64,000 nt of DNA, from assembly GCF_900112605.1 (NCBI RefSeq), contig NZ_FOMJ01000001.1, positions 210,577-274,576 on the forward strand, given 5' to 3'. Below are positions 49,870 through 57,553 of this stretch, one piece after another. Position 1 is the first letter of the stretch, and each line of letters starts with the position of its first letter. Position numbers and translations under genes: made by a program. The notes below the pieces were generated by a model, which was not told the DNA's origin, did not search any database, and saw only the letters and a program-made list of their open reading frames with translations. This stretch comes from Thiohalospira halophila DSM 15071 (GTDB taxonomy: Bacteria; Pseudomonadota; Gammaproteobacteria; Thiohalospirales; Thiohalospiraceae).

Positions 49870-50190
49870 ATGACAGGAGCAACGGATGAAGATGCGGCCC
49901 CGGAGGGGGTCAGCGAGGTAACCGAGCGGGCCACGCGGATCAATACCAGCCGCGAGGCGTTCGAGAGCATGCTGGAGGCACTGGACCGGCCCCCACGCCC
50001 GTTGTCCCGTCTACGGCAGGCAGCGCGGCGGTACAAGGAAGCGGATGAGGTCGTGATCGAGAAGCGGGGGGATGCCCTGATCCTCCGGCCGAAGCCGCGT
50101 TCCTGGGGCGACTATTTCAAGGGCTCGGCGCAGACGCTCCCGGAGGATTTCCCGGACTCCCTCGAGGATGAGGTGCCGCAGGACCGCTAG
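49870..50190 (+). CDS. Hybrid antitoxin: DUF1778-type C-terminus joined to AbrB-type C-terminus
   Basis: A 106-residue open frame made of two antitoxin parts. Residues 24-55 (INTSREAFESMLEALDRPPR then PLSRLRQAARRYKEA) match the toxin-binding end of DUF1778 antitoxins; residues 57-106 (DEVVIEKRGDALILRPKPRS, WGDYFKGSAQTLPEDFPD) match the end of AbrB/VapB antitoxins. Neither DNA-binding domain is present. It keeps an ATG at 49870 but only a weak ribosome site. A truncated VapC follows. Probably a recombination product; expression is uncertain. Confidence 0.6.
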   Translation: MTGATDEDAAPEGVSEVTERATRINTSREAFESMLEALDRPPRPLSRLRQAARRYKEADEVVIEKRGDALILRPKPRSWGDYFKGSAQTLPEDFPDSLEDEVPQDR

Positions 50191-50198
50191 GCGCTGTA

Positions 50199-50270
50199 GT
50201 GCGGTACATGCTCGATACGAACATCCGAGTTCCCGTATTGCAGGTCGAGAACTGGATGCCGGCGCATTAG
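50199..50270 (+). pseudogene. vapC: VapC toxin, first codons only
   Basis: GTG at 50199, 8 bases after the hybrid antitoxin, reads RYMLDTNIRVPVLQVENW and stops at 50268. MRYMLDTNI is the usual VapC opening with the first catalytic Asp; the rest is unrelated. The PIN toxin body is missing. Confidence 0.65.
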
Positions 50271-50287
50271 GAGATGGGGGCAAGGTT

Positions 50288-51553
50288 TTAGGCGTCCTGG
50301 CTCGGATCAGGGGCGGCAGGCGGGAGCAGGTCTTCGATCCGCTGAAGGGCGGGCAGGGGGCCGTAGGCGGTTTCGAACTCCGCCCGGGTAGCGGCGCAGG
50401 CCGTCGGCAGTTGCGCTGTCATCTCGGCCCGGAGTTCGTCCACTAGCCGCGGGCGCAGGCCGCTGGCCCGGGCGAGGGCGTGCCAGTGTTCCGCCGTGAC
50501 CTGCTCCGGCTCCCACTCCCCGCCGATGCTCATGGCCAGGCGGGTATCGATGCCGTCAATGGCACGGGTGCAGACGAGGTCGTAGAAGGGGGCCAGGCGC
50601 CACCGATTGCTCCCGGGCACCACCTGCATCAGGGCCAGGTTCTTGGCGTGGCCATCGGCATTACCGGCCAGGGTATTGAAGATCTGCCATCGCAGCAGGT
50701 TCCGGAGATCGGTAATCGGATCCTCGCTCACTTCGCGGACGAGGCCGGCGCATTCCGGGAAACCGGGGCCACCCTCGGCCTCGTACTTGCCACGAAAGCG
50801 TTCCGGCCCGAGTGCCTGCAGGAGGTCCTCCTGGTGGAGGCGCCGGAGGGTGCCGTCTTGCCAGGTTCGGTCGAACCGCTGGATGACCAGGAAGGCCTCC
50901 TCTTCGCTCTGCTCCAGATGGGTTTCCGGGGTGGGCACGCCCACCCGCTGCGCCAGCCGGTTCATGAAGGCCTCGTAGAGGGGGACATTGGCGAATTCGT
51001 CCACCCGGAATTTGAGGATGTGGCTGGAGGCGGCGGTGCCCGTGGGCAGGGCGTAGTGGCCGTCGGCGCCGCGAAAGATGGGGCATTTGTCCTGTGCGCC
51101 GGCCAGGGACAGTCGGGGTTGTGGGCCGCCGTGACGGGGAGCGTAGGCCGCGCGGCCGTGCTGGAGGACCAGTTGGTGCAGCTCCGTGCTCGACAAGGGG
51201 GCGTATGCTCCCGCTGTCGCGGGATCGGCCTCCACCGGCAGGAGAGAGAGGGCGCCCGCGCAATCCCCGCCGAATTCCCGAAGGAGCAGGAAGTCGTTGT
51301 CGGAGAGTCGGCGACTGCGGACCAGCCGCTCTCGCGCGCCGCCCTCCGGTAGCAGATTGGCGAAGAAGGCGTGGGCGGAGCGGCCCTCGGGCGGGAAGGG
51401 TTCGGCTTGCAGGGGCAGGCGGACCGACAACCGGAAGCCGTCCTCGAGCCATGCCGCGTCGTACTGGAATCCCATCCGGCCGTCGGCATTGCACCAGAGG
51501 TAGCCTAGTAGTCGCTCGCCGTACCAGACATTGAGTGCGTCGGGGTCAATCAC
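50288..51553 (-). CDS. hipA: HipA-family serine/threonine kinase toxin
   Basis: A 421-residue HipA: LNVWYGERLLGYLWCNADGR (N-subdomain), LSLAGAQDKCPIFRGADGHY (ATP-binding loop, S-L-A-G-A-Q-D-K), HILKFRVDEFANVPLYEAFM, FLVIQRFDRTWQDGTLRRLH and NTLAGNADGHAKNLALMQVV with the catalytic D and H-A-K-N metal site, then LAPFYDLVCT. HipA phosphorylates a tRNA synthetase (GltX in E. coli) and causes growth arrest; HipB neutralises it. GTG at 51553 overlaps the hipB stop by 8 bp; the longer frame to 51628 lies inside hipB. Full length. Confidence 0.9.
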   Translation of the reverse strand: MIDPDALNVWYGERLLGYLWCNADGRMGFQYDAAWLEDGFRLSVRLPLQAEPFPPEGRSAHAFFANLLPEGGARERLVRSRRLSDNDFLLLREFGGDCAGALSLLPVEADPATAGAYAPLSSTELHQLVLQHGRAAYAPRHGGPQPRLSLAGAQDKCPIFRGADGHYALPTGTAASSHILKFRVDEFANVPLYEAFMNRLAQRVGVPTPETHLEQSEEEAFLVIQRFDRTWQDGTLRRLHQEDLLQALGPERFRGKYEAEGGPGFPECAGLVREVSEDPITDLRNLLRWQIFNTLAGNADGHAKNLALMQVVPGSNRWRLAPFYDLVCTRAIDGIDTRLAMSIGGEWEPEQVTAEHWHALARASGLRPRLVDELRAEMTAQLPTACAATRAEFETAYGPLPALQRIEDLLPPAAPDPSQDA

Positions 51554-51848
51554 GCTCGTCCTCCGCCGCCTGATCGAGGAGCTGCTGCACCCGATCCGCC
51601 ATGCCGCGGGGGACGACGACGACCTCAAGGCCCAGCAGGCGGAGGGTCTCCAGGGTCTTGCCCAGCTGGGCGGTGGCCTTGCCGCGCTCCAGCTCCGAGA
51701 GAAATCGGATCCCGGTGCCCCCGACGTCGGCCGTTTCCTCCAGTGTCAGGCGGCGTCCCTTGCGGTGGGCGCGCATGACGCGACCCAGCTCTTCGGGGCT
51801 GCGGACGATACCGTAGTGGCGGGGAGCTTTTTTACCTATCGGGATCAT
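51546..51848 (-). CDS. hipB: HipB-family XRE antitoxin
   Basis: A 100-residue XRE protein: HYGIVRSPEELGRVMRAHRK, then LTLEETADVGGTGIRFLSEL (helix-turn-helix) and LGLEVVVVPRG, a beta strand used for dimerisation in HipB. The start may be ATG 51848 (MIPIGKK) or 51860. It overlaps hipA. Three copies of a TATCGGGAT-type site lie at the start and upstream, which fits its role as operon repressor. Confidence 0.87.
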   Translation of the reverse strand: MIPIGKKAPRHYGIVRSPEELGRVMRAHRKGRRLTLEETADVGGTGIRFLSELERGKATAQLGKTLETLRLLGLEVVVVPRGMADRVQQLLDQAAEDERD

Positions 51849-51945
51849 TTCGGAGCCCATCTACTCTACGCGGACAATTTTTCCTTATCGGGATAATTAT
51901 AGCCGGAAGGGCCATCAAGACAACTCAATTATCCCGAAAGGGAAA
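51831..51945. promoter_or_regulatory. Three HipB-type operator sites
   Basis: TTTACCTATCGGGATCA (51831-51847, reaching the hipB start), TTTCCTTATCGGGATAA (51880-51896) and the inverted TTATCCCGAAAGGGAAA (51929-51945). They share TATC(G)GGAT/TATCCC halves like E. coli HipB operators. Site 3 lies towards the divergent higBA operon, so one repressor could act on both. Confidence 0.6.
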
Positions 51946-52022
51946 ATTCGAGAGATAAAATGGGGCGCAAGTATTGGGAGAAAGGCCTTTACGCTTTACG
52001 TATCCTGTACGATAGTGGATTC

Positions 52023-52274
52023 ATGATAAGGACGTTTGCCGACAAGACGACAGCGGCGCTGTTCGACGATCGGCCTGTGCGATCCGTTGCGCCTCCGCTG
52101 CGGCGGAAGGCTCGCCGGAAGCTCCTGCAACTGGACGCTGTGGACCGTGTTGAGGAGTTGCGTGTACCGCCGGGTAATCATCTCGAGAAACTGAGCGGGC
52201 AAAGGTCGGGTCAGTGGAGCATTCGAGTGGATGCCCAGTGGCGTTTGTGCTTCCGCTTCTGCGATTATCACTAG
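52023..52274 (+). CDS. higB: HigB-family toxin with shortened C-terminus
   Basis: An 83-residue HigB (plasmid maintenance killer): MIRTFADKTTAALFDDRPVR, LRRKARRKLLQLDAVDRVEE, LRVPPGNHLEKLSGQRSGQW and SIRVDAQWRLCFRF. Family members continue with a W-x-D-G-x-A-x-x-V-E-I-V-D-Y-H end; here C-F-R-F is joined directly to C-D-Y-H, so about ten residues are missing in frame. The deleted strand is part of the active site, so activity is doubtful. ATG at 52023. higA follows 9 bases later. Confidence 0.82.
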   Translation: MIRTFADKTTAALFDDRPVRSVAPPLRRKARRKLLQLDAVDRVEELRVPPGNHLEKLSGQRSGQWSIRVDAQWRLCFRFCDYH

Positions 52275-52283
52275 GGGGTGGCC

Positions 52284-52631
52284 ATGACTATCGAACGGGA
52301 CGAATTGTCCAGCCTGGTGCTCGAGGAGGATGCCGGTGCGGAACGCGAGGATCCGATCACGCCGGGGGAGATCCTGCGGGAGGACTTCATGGACCCGCTG
52401 GGCCTGTCGGCGGCCGCGCTGGCTCGGGCCCTCGGTGTTCCGGCCAATCGGATCACGGCCCTGCTCAAGGGGGAGCGTGGTGTTACCGCGGATACCGCGC
52501 TGCGGCTGTCCCGCTATTTTGGCACCACGCCGGAATTCTGGATGCGGCTGCAGTCCGAGTACGAGTTGCGGCGGGCGCGGCAGACCATCGCAGGGGAGAT
52601 CGAGCGGACCGTCTCGCCAAGGGTCGCGTAG
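52284..52631 (+). CDS. higA: HigA-family XRE antitoxin
   Basis: A 115-residue protein: DPITPGEILREDFMDPLGLS then AALARALGVPANRITALLKG (helix-turn-helix), TADTALRLSRYFGTTPEFWM and LQSEYELRRARQ, the complete HigA signature. It represses the operon and binds HigB. TAGGGGG upstream supports ATG 52284 rather than GTG 52278. The 34 residues before the domain form an acidic extension (SSLVLEEDAGAERED). Confidence 0.9.
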   Translation: MTIERDELSSLVLEEDAGAEREDPITPGEILREDFMDPLGLSAAALARALGVPANRITALLKGERGVTADTALRLSRYFGTTPEFWMRLQSEYELRRARQTIAGEIERTVSPRVA

Positions 52632-52663
52632 GGCTTTGGCGGGACGGTGGCAGGGTCAGCGAG

Positions 52664-52683
52664 GTTCCCGCATGCGCGGGAAC
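52664..52683. repeat. Palindromic intergenic repeat, second copy
   Basis: GTTCCCGCATGCGCGGGAAC, perfect palindrome; sister of 47241-47260 with the same outer context (GCGAGG before, GACGGTG after). Confidence 0.65.
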
Positions 52684-52754
52684 GACGGTGTCTCGCTAAA
52701 GGGGTCGGGTCTTAAAAGAGCATTGAATCGGGGCCGTAGCAAAGCTCGAGACCC

Positions 52755-53171
52755 TCAATCAGTGAGCCTGCTCGAGACGATTCGGGCGAAGAGGCGGAAG
52801 TCATCCAGGTGGCGGGCGCAGATGGAGTGGACGATATTCCAGTCGATGCGTTCGTAGTTGTGGACAGCAATGTTACGAAAGCCGACGGCCTTCTTGAGCC
52901 CGAGTGCCAGGGGTTCCTCGATGATCCCGGCCTCGGCCAGTCGGTCGAAGGTCTCACCCATGGTATTGGGGGGTGGTAACTCCAGGGAGGCCAGCAAATG
53001 AGCGCCGATGTCGACGCACTGCTGCACGGCGCGCGAGAGGTTCAGGGCAAGGATGTCCTGAGTGTCGGCATCCTGTTGTAGCTCGCCCGGCGTCTCCGGG
53101 CAACGCTGCGCCACGCGTTGAACGCAGTAGCGCAGGCTCTCCAGCTTCTGCTCGACTACCCGTCGATCCAA
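52755..53171 (-). CDS. hepT: HepT-type HEPN toxin
   Basis: A 138-residue all-helical HEPN protein: VVEQKLESLRYCVQRVAQRC, ILALNLSRAVQQCVDIGAHL, and the R-x4-H-x-Y motif in GFRNIAVHNYERIDW near residue 100. HEPN toxins are RNases and are neutralised by the MNT nucleotidyltransferase, which AMPylates the motif's Tyr. It is co-directional with and downstream of the mntA gene and overlaps it by 16 bp. The module is complete. Confidence 0.88.
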   Translation of the reverse strand: MDRRVVEQKLESLRYCVQRVAQRCPETPGELQQDADTQDILALNLSRAVQQCVDIGAHLLASLELPPPNTMGETFDRLAEAGIIEEPLALGLKKAVGFRNIAVHNYERIDWNIVHSICARHLDDFRLFARIVSSRLTD

Positions 53172-53554
53172 GCCTGCCTCCGTTCCGCCAGGATCCGGTC
53201 GCGGTAGGGGAGAAAGTCGGCCTTATCAAAGAGGTGCCTCGTCACCAGGCTAGCGTAGGCCTCATCGCTCCCCGTCAGGCGCCGACCATTGCTCACGATC
53301 TCGCCGAGGAGCGGCTCACCCGCCAGGGTGAGGTCCACCAGATCCACCGGGCGACCCGTGGCCGCGGCCAGCTCTTCGATGAGCGCGATCCGTGCCTCGG
53401 TGGAGAGGGGGCTACCGGCGCTGACGGCCAGGTCGAGGTCGCTGTCGGCCCGTGCGGATCCGCTCGCCACCGAGCCGAATACGATGGCGAGTTCCAGTTC
53501 CGGATGGCGTTCCAGAACGCCTCGTACGGCCTCAATGTCGGTTCCGGGCATCAT
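53156..53554 (-). CDS. mntA: MntA-type nucleotidyltransferase antitoxin
   Basis: A 132-residue minimal nucleotidyltransferase: LAIVFGSVASGSARADSDLD (G-S-x10-D-x-D motif near residues 23-42), LAVSAGSPLST, then PVDLVDLTLAGEPLLGEI with the third Asp. It antagonises HepT by AMP transfer. ATG at 53554 or 53551. It is followed by hepT with a 16-bp overlap, the standard order. Confidence 0.87.
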   Translation of the reverse strand: MMPGTDIEAVRGVLERHPELELAIVFGSVASGSARADSDLDLAVSAGSPLSTEARIALIEELAAATGRPVDLVDLTLAGEPLLGEIVSNGRRLTGSDEAYASLVTRHLFDKADFLPYRDRILAERRQAWIDG

Positions 53555-53582
53555 GGGCCGATTCTAGCAGAGTGCGCGCGGC

Positions 53583-54416
53583 TCAGTGCTGCCCGCCCTT
53601 CCAGCGCTGCAGGTAGCTCTTGAGCAGGTCCAGGACCTCGGTGGGGGTGTTCTCCGGGTCCATCTGCTGCAGGCCCTCGGCGAAGAATTCCGGGGCGTCG
53701 TCGGGGAGCCACTGGCCCAGGTCGTGGAAGGCGGACTCCATGGCGGCGGGGTCGTGGGAGCGGGTGGCGCAGATGCTGCGGTTGAGCAGGAGCACGCGCC
53801 AGGGCCGGGCGGGGTTGGCGCGGTCCAGGTCCTGCTTGATGGCCGGCGAGGCGGCGTGGGCGATCTCGCCCATGGCGTTGGCCAGCTCGCGCAGGCGGTC
53901 CGGGTCGGCGGTGCGGTTGGCCACCGAGGCGAGGACGTTGACGATGCCGTCGATCTGGTTGAGCTCGCCGCCGTGGCGGGCCACCCACAGGGCGATGGCG
54001 ACGTTGAGGCCGTTGAGCCGCTCGGCGGCGGCCTCCAGCCCCAGGCGCCGGGCCCACTCGGACTGGTCGTGGAGCAGGGAGAGGCCGTAGTCCCCGAGCT
54101 GGGTGATGTCGTCGGGATCGGCGCCGGTAGTGTTGCTGCTCATGCCGCCGGTGGTCACCGGCTCGCCGGCCTTGCGGCCGCCGCCGGCGGTGGCGATGGT
54201 GTCGAAGATGGAGTCGGACTCCGGCGGCTCGCCGCCCACGCCCTCCACCTTGCGCAGGATCTCCACGTACTGGCCCAGCGCCTCGGAGAGCAGCTCCGGG
54301 CTGACCTCGTCCGGGCCCACGCCGGGGCCGCGCTCGGTCCACGCCTCGATGATGATGTGGTTGGCGTCCTCGATGGCGCCGGCCAGGGTCTCGACGTCCG
54401 ATGAACCGAGCTGCAT
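53583..54416 (-). CDS. Hypothetical helical repeat-like protein
   Basis: A 277-residue soluble, strongly helical protein: HIIIEAWTERGPGVGPDEVS, LSLLHDQSEWARRLGLEAAA, NGLNVAIALWVARHGGELNQ, GIVNVLASVANRTADPDRLR. No recognised domain; the spacing of W, L and A residues suggests alpha-alpha repeats. GGAGG before ATG 54416 decides the start (the frame is open to 54614). The segment TTGGMSSNTTGADPDD is low-complexity. It lies between two MNT-HEPN modules, perhaps by chance. Confidence 0.6.
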   Translation of the reverse strand: MQLGSSDVETLAGAIEDANHIIIEAWTERGPGVGPDEVSPELLSEALGQYVEILRKVEGVGGEPPESDSIFDTIATAGGGRKAGEPVTTGGMSSNTTGADPDDITQLGDYGLSLLHDQSEWARRLGLEAAAERLNGLNVAIALWVARHGGELNQIDGIVNVLASVANRTADPDRLRELANAMGEIAHAASPAIKQDLDRANPARPWRVLLLNRSICATRSHDPAAMESAFHDLGQWLPDDAPEFFAEGLQQMDPENTPTEVLDLLKSYLQRWKGGQH

Positions 54417-54579
54417 GGGGCCTCCGTATTCCTGGGTGATTAAGTAGGGTAATCCGGAAGACGCGGTTGACGCCAGAGTCATCAAGGATCGAGTGCCGTC
54501 GTGGGCGGACAGTGTCGGCCCTTGTGCGCTATTCTCGGCTAGTATCGACAAAGACCAGCGATCGGGCGAGGAATATCCG

Positions 54580-54894
54580 GTGCATCCGCTCATTCGGGAA
54601 AAGCGTGGGGCCATTGAGGCGGTGTGCCGCCAGTTTGGCGTGCGAAGGCTCGAGGTCTTCGGCTCGGCGGCGCGGGGCAGTGATTTCGATGCCGAGCGTT
54701 CGGATGTCGACTTCCTCGTGGAGTTCGCCCCCGATAGCGAAGCAGAGACCTCGTTGAGCGCCTACCTGGCCCTTCGCGAGCAGTTGAGTGACATCCTGCA
54801 GCGGCCCGTGGATCTCGTGACCAGCGAGAGCGTTGAAAATCCCTTCGTCCGGGCGGAGATCGAACGAAGCCGCGAGCCGGTCCATGCACCGTGA
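54580..54894 (+). CDS. MNT-type nucleotidyltransferase antitoxin
   Basis: A 104-residue protein: AIEAVCRQFGVRRLEVFGSA then ARGSDFDAERSDVDFLVEFA (G-S-x-A-R-G and D-x-D) and RPVDLVTSESVENPFVRAEI. It belongs to the MNT domain antitoxins paired with DUF86/HEPN proteins. GTG at 54580 is used; the frame is open upstream. It overlaps the HEPN gene by 11 bp. This is the second MNT-HEPN pair within 2.5 kb, in the opposite orientation to the first. Confidence 0.85.
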   Translation: MHPLIREKRGAIEAVCRQFGVRRLEVFGSAARGSDFDAERSDVDFLVEFAPDSEAETSLSAYLALREQLSDILQRPVDLVTSESVENPFVRAEIERSREPVHAP

Positions 54895-55231
54895 TCCACG
54901 CGCCTATCTCTGGGATGCCCGTGAGGCCGCATTGCGAGTTGCGGAATTTACCGAGGGGGCAAGTGAGGAGCGCTATCTCGGTGATGCGCTGTTGCGCTCG
55001 GCCGTTGAACGGCAGTTGGAGATCGTTGGAGAGGCGCTGGGCCAGCTGGAAAAGCACTTCCCCGGAGTGGCTGAATCCATTCCTGACCTGCGGGCGGCTG
55101 TAAACCTCCGCAACATCCTGATTCATGGTTACGCTAAGCTGAACCACCGGATCGTGTGGCGGACTGTCCACGAGGATCTCCCGCGCATGGCAGGCGAGTT
55201 GTCGCGTCTCCTGGAGAACTGGGAAGGGTAG
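54884..55231 (+). CDS. DUF86 HEPN-domain toxin
   Basis: A 115-residue helical HEPN protein: RDPRAYLWDAREAALRVAEF, LLRSAVERQLEIVGEALGQL, and the R-x4-H-x-Y motif in NLRNILIHGYAKLNHRIVW. Typical DUF86 length. Neutralised by the MNT partner upstream. ATG at 54884 overlaps the MNT gene. All motif residues are present. Confidence 0.87.
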   Translation: MHRDPRAYLWDAREAALRVAEFTEGASEERYLGDALLRSAVERQLEIVGEALGQLEKHFPGVAESIPDLRAAVNLRNILIHGYAKLNHRIVWRTVHEDLPRMAGELSRLLENWEG

Positions 55232-55360
55232 GGACGCAGGCTTGTCTCCTGTCCAAGCTGTACCCGGGCAATAAGCAGTTGGCATTCGCTGGAGCAGTCG
55301 CACGGGAGCGTCCACCATTATTGGGGACAACTCCGCCCGATATGCGATATTCTGGGAGGT

Positions 55361-56230
55361 ATGAGCCTGAACTACGACCTCCACTGCCATTCCACCGCCT
55401 CGGACGGGACGCTGCGCCCGGCGGAGCTCGCCACGCTGGCCGCCGAGCGGGGGGTGGATGTGCTCGCGCTCACCGACCACGACGCCACCGAGGGGCTGGA
55501 AGAGGCGGCGGCGACGGCCGAGGAGTACGGCATCGGCTTCGTGCCCGGGGTGGAGATCTCGGTGACCTGGGAGCGCCAGACGGTGCACATCGTCGGCCTC
55601 GGCATCGATCCGGACAATGCCGTCCTCCAGGCCGGGCTGGCCCGGCTGCGGGAGTTCCGGGTCTGGCGCGGGGCGGAGATCGGCCGCCGGCTGGAGGCCG
55701 CCGGGGTGGAGGGCGCCTACGAGGGGGCGGTGGCGCGCAGCGGCGGGGATACCCTGAGCCGCACCCACTTCGCCCACTTCCTCATCGATAACGGCTACGC
55801 CAAGGACGTGAAGGACGTCTTCAAGCGCTACATGAAGTCGGGCAAACCCGGCCATGTAGCCGGCCAGTGGGCGGAGCTCGGCGAGGCCGTGGCCTGGATC
55901 CATGCCGCCGGGGGCGAGGCGGTCATCGCCCACCCGGCGCGCTACGATCTCACCGCCCGGCGCATGCGCCGGCTCTTCGGCCAGTTCCAGGAGGCCGGCG
56001 GCGAGGCCATCGAGGTGGTCTCGGGCAGCCACGGTCGCGGCGAGGCGGTGGCCATGGCGGCGTGGGCGCGGGAGTTCGGCTTCCGCGCCTCCCGCGGGTC
56101 GGATTATCACGGCCCGGAGCGCACCTGGGCGGAGCTGGGCCGGGTGGCCGAGCTGCCCGAGGGCTGCGAGCCGGTCTGGTCCACCTGGGGCGAGCGCTAC
56201 CTTCCCCGCACCTGCGAGGAGGTAACATGA
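55361..56230 (+). CDS. rnaM: PHP-domain phosphatase, RNase AM/YciV type
   Basis: A 289-residue PHP-domain enzyme: YDLHCHSTASDGTLRPAELA (residues 5-24; D-L-H-x-H-S-x-x-S-D-G), LALTDHDATEGLEEA, FVPGVEISVTW and SRGSDYHGP near the C-terminus. E. coli YciV (RNase AM) is a 5'-3' exonuclease and 3',5'-nucleoside bisphosphate phosphatase that matures rRNA 5' ends; the family match is good. The gene overlaps yciO, as in many gammaproteobacteria. It starts the housekeeping operon; the 130 bases before hold GGAGG at 55353. Confidence 0.9.
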   Translation: MSLNYDLHCHSTASDGTLRPAELATLAAERGVDVLALTDHDATEGLEEAAATAEEYGIGFVPGVEISVTWERQTVHIVGLGIDPDNAVLQAGLARLREFRVWRGAEIGRRLEAAGVEGAYEGAVARSGGDTLSRTHFAHFLIDNGYAKDVKDVFKRYMKSGKPGHVAGQWAELGEAVAWIHAAGGEAVIAHPARYDLTARRMRRLFGQFQEAGGEAIEVVSGSHGRGEAVAMAAWAREFGFRASRGSDYHGPERTWAELGRVAELPEGCEPVWSTWGERYLPRTCEEVT

Positions 56231-56856
56231 GCCAGTACTTCCAGATCCATCCGGAGACGCCGCAGCAGCGGCTCATCCACCAGTCGGTGGAGATCCTGAA
56301 GAAGGGCGGGGTCATCGCCTATCCCACCGATTCCGCCTACGCCCTGGGCTGCCGGCTGGACGACAAGCAGGCCATGGACCGGATCCGCCAGATCCGGAAT
56401 CTGGACGAGCGCCACCACTTCACCCTGGTCTGCCGCGATCTCTCCGAGATCGGCGTCTACGCCCGGGTGAACAATACCGCCTTCCGCCTGCTCAAGGCCC
56501 ACACGCCGGGACCGTACACCTTCATCCTGGCCGCCACGCGGGAGGTGCCGCGTCGGCTGCTGCATCCCAAGCGCAAGACCATCGGTCTGCGCGTGCCGGA
56601 CAACAACATCGCCCAGGCGCTGGTGGCCGGCATGGGCGAGCCCCTGGTCAGCACCACCCTGCAGCTCCCCGGTGACGACCTGCCCCTGGCCGATCCGGAG
56701 GAGATCCGGGAGCGGCTGGAACGGCAGGTGGATCTCGTCATCGACGGGGGCCACGGGCTGGTGGAGCCCACCACGGTGGTGGACTTCGTCGAGGAGGTGC
56801 CGGAGGTGGTCCGGCGCGGGGCGGGAGATCCGAGCGCCTTCGAGGGACAGGGGTAG
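56227..56856 (+). CDS. yciO: YciO/Sua5-family protein
   Basis: A 209-residue YrdC-domain protein: SVEILKKGGVIAYPTDSAYA then LGCRLDDKQAMDRIRQIRNL, HFTLVCRDLSEIGVYARVNN, PGPYTFILAATREVP and KRKTIGLRVPDNNIAQALVA. It is the YciO branch of the TsaC/Sua5 fold; threonylcarbamoyl-AMP synthase activity is likely known for the fold but weak for YciO. It overlaps rnaM by 4 bp and is followed after 3 bases by the M50 protease gene, all one operon. Confidence 0.9.
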   Translation: MSQYFQIHPETPQQRLIHQSVEILKKGGVIAYPTDSAYALGCRLDDKQAMDRIRQIRNLDERHHFTLVCRDLSEIGVYARVNNTAFRLLKAHTPGPYTFILAATREVPRRLLHPKRKTIGLRVPDNNIAQALVAGMGEPLVSTTLQLPGDDLPLADPEEIRERLERQVDLVIDGGHGLVEPTTVVDFVEEVPEVVRRGAGDPSAFEGQG

Positions 56857-56859
56857 CCG

Positions 56860-57525
56860 GTGCTCGACCAGCTCAGCGTTGTCCAGACCATTGCGGTGGT
56901 CGCCCTGCCGCTCCTGTTTGCCATCGTGGTCCACGAGGTCGCCCACGGCTGGGCGGCCCTGGCTCTCGGTGACCGCACCGCCGAGATGCTCGGCCGCCTC
57001 TCCCTGAACCCCGTCCGCCATATCGACCCCTTCGGCACCGTGATCCTGCCCCTGGGGCTGGTGATCACGGCCAGCCTCGCCGGGGCGCCGCCCTTCGTCT
57101 TCGGCTGGGCCAAGCCGGTGCCGGTCACCTGGGAGAACCTGGCCCGGCCGCGCCGGGACATGGCGCTGGTGGCCCTGGCCGGGCCGAGTTCCAATCTGAT
57201 CATGGCCCTGCTCTGGGGCCTGGTGGCCAAGGCCGGCTACGCCCTGGGCCCCGGCATCGGCGATTTCCTGGTGCTGATGGGGATGAGCGGGGTGGTGGTG
57301 AACCTGGTCATCGGCCTGCTGAATCTCGTCCCCATCCCGCCGCTGGACGGCAGCCGGCTGGTGAGCGCGGTGCTGCCGGCCTCGGCGGTCGCCACCTACA
57401 ACCGGGCGGAATCCTGGGGGGTGGTGGTATTGTTGCTGCTGCTCATCTTCGGTTTCCTGGACCCCATCCTCGGGCCGGCCGTCACCGGCCTGCGCCACGG
57501 TATTCATCAGTTCATCGGACTCTAG
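56860..57525 (+). CDS. Site-2 protease-like M50 metalloprotease
   Basis: A 221-residue inner-membrane protein with about six hydrophobic segments. HEVAHGWAALALGDRTAEML (residues 28-47) carries the HExxH zinc site; GLLNLVPIPPLDGSRLVSAV (near 147-166) is the N-P-D-G-like third metal motif. Compact form without PDZ domain, so not RseP. Members are conserved between yciO and trpS in many gammaproteobacteria; the substrate is unknown. GTG at 56860. Confidence 0.9.
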   Translation: MLDQLSVVQTIAVVALPLLFAIVVHEVAHGWAALALGDRTAEMLGRLSLNPVRHIDPFGTVILPLGLVITASLAGAPPFVFGWAKPVPVTWENLARPRRDMALVALAGPSSNLIMALLWGLVAKAGYALGPGIGDFLVLMGMSGVVVNLVIGLLNLVPIPPLDGSRLVSAVLPASAVATYNRAESWGVVVLLLLLIFGFLDPILGPAVTGLRHGIHQFIGL

Positions 57526-57553
57526 TCTTCGGATCCCAAGCCAAGGTAACGAC

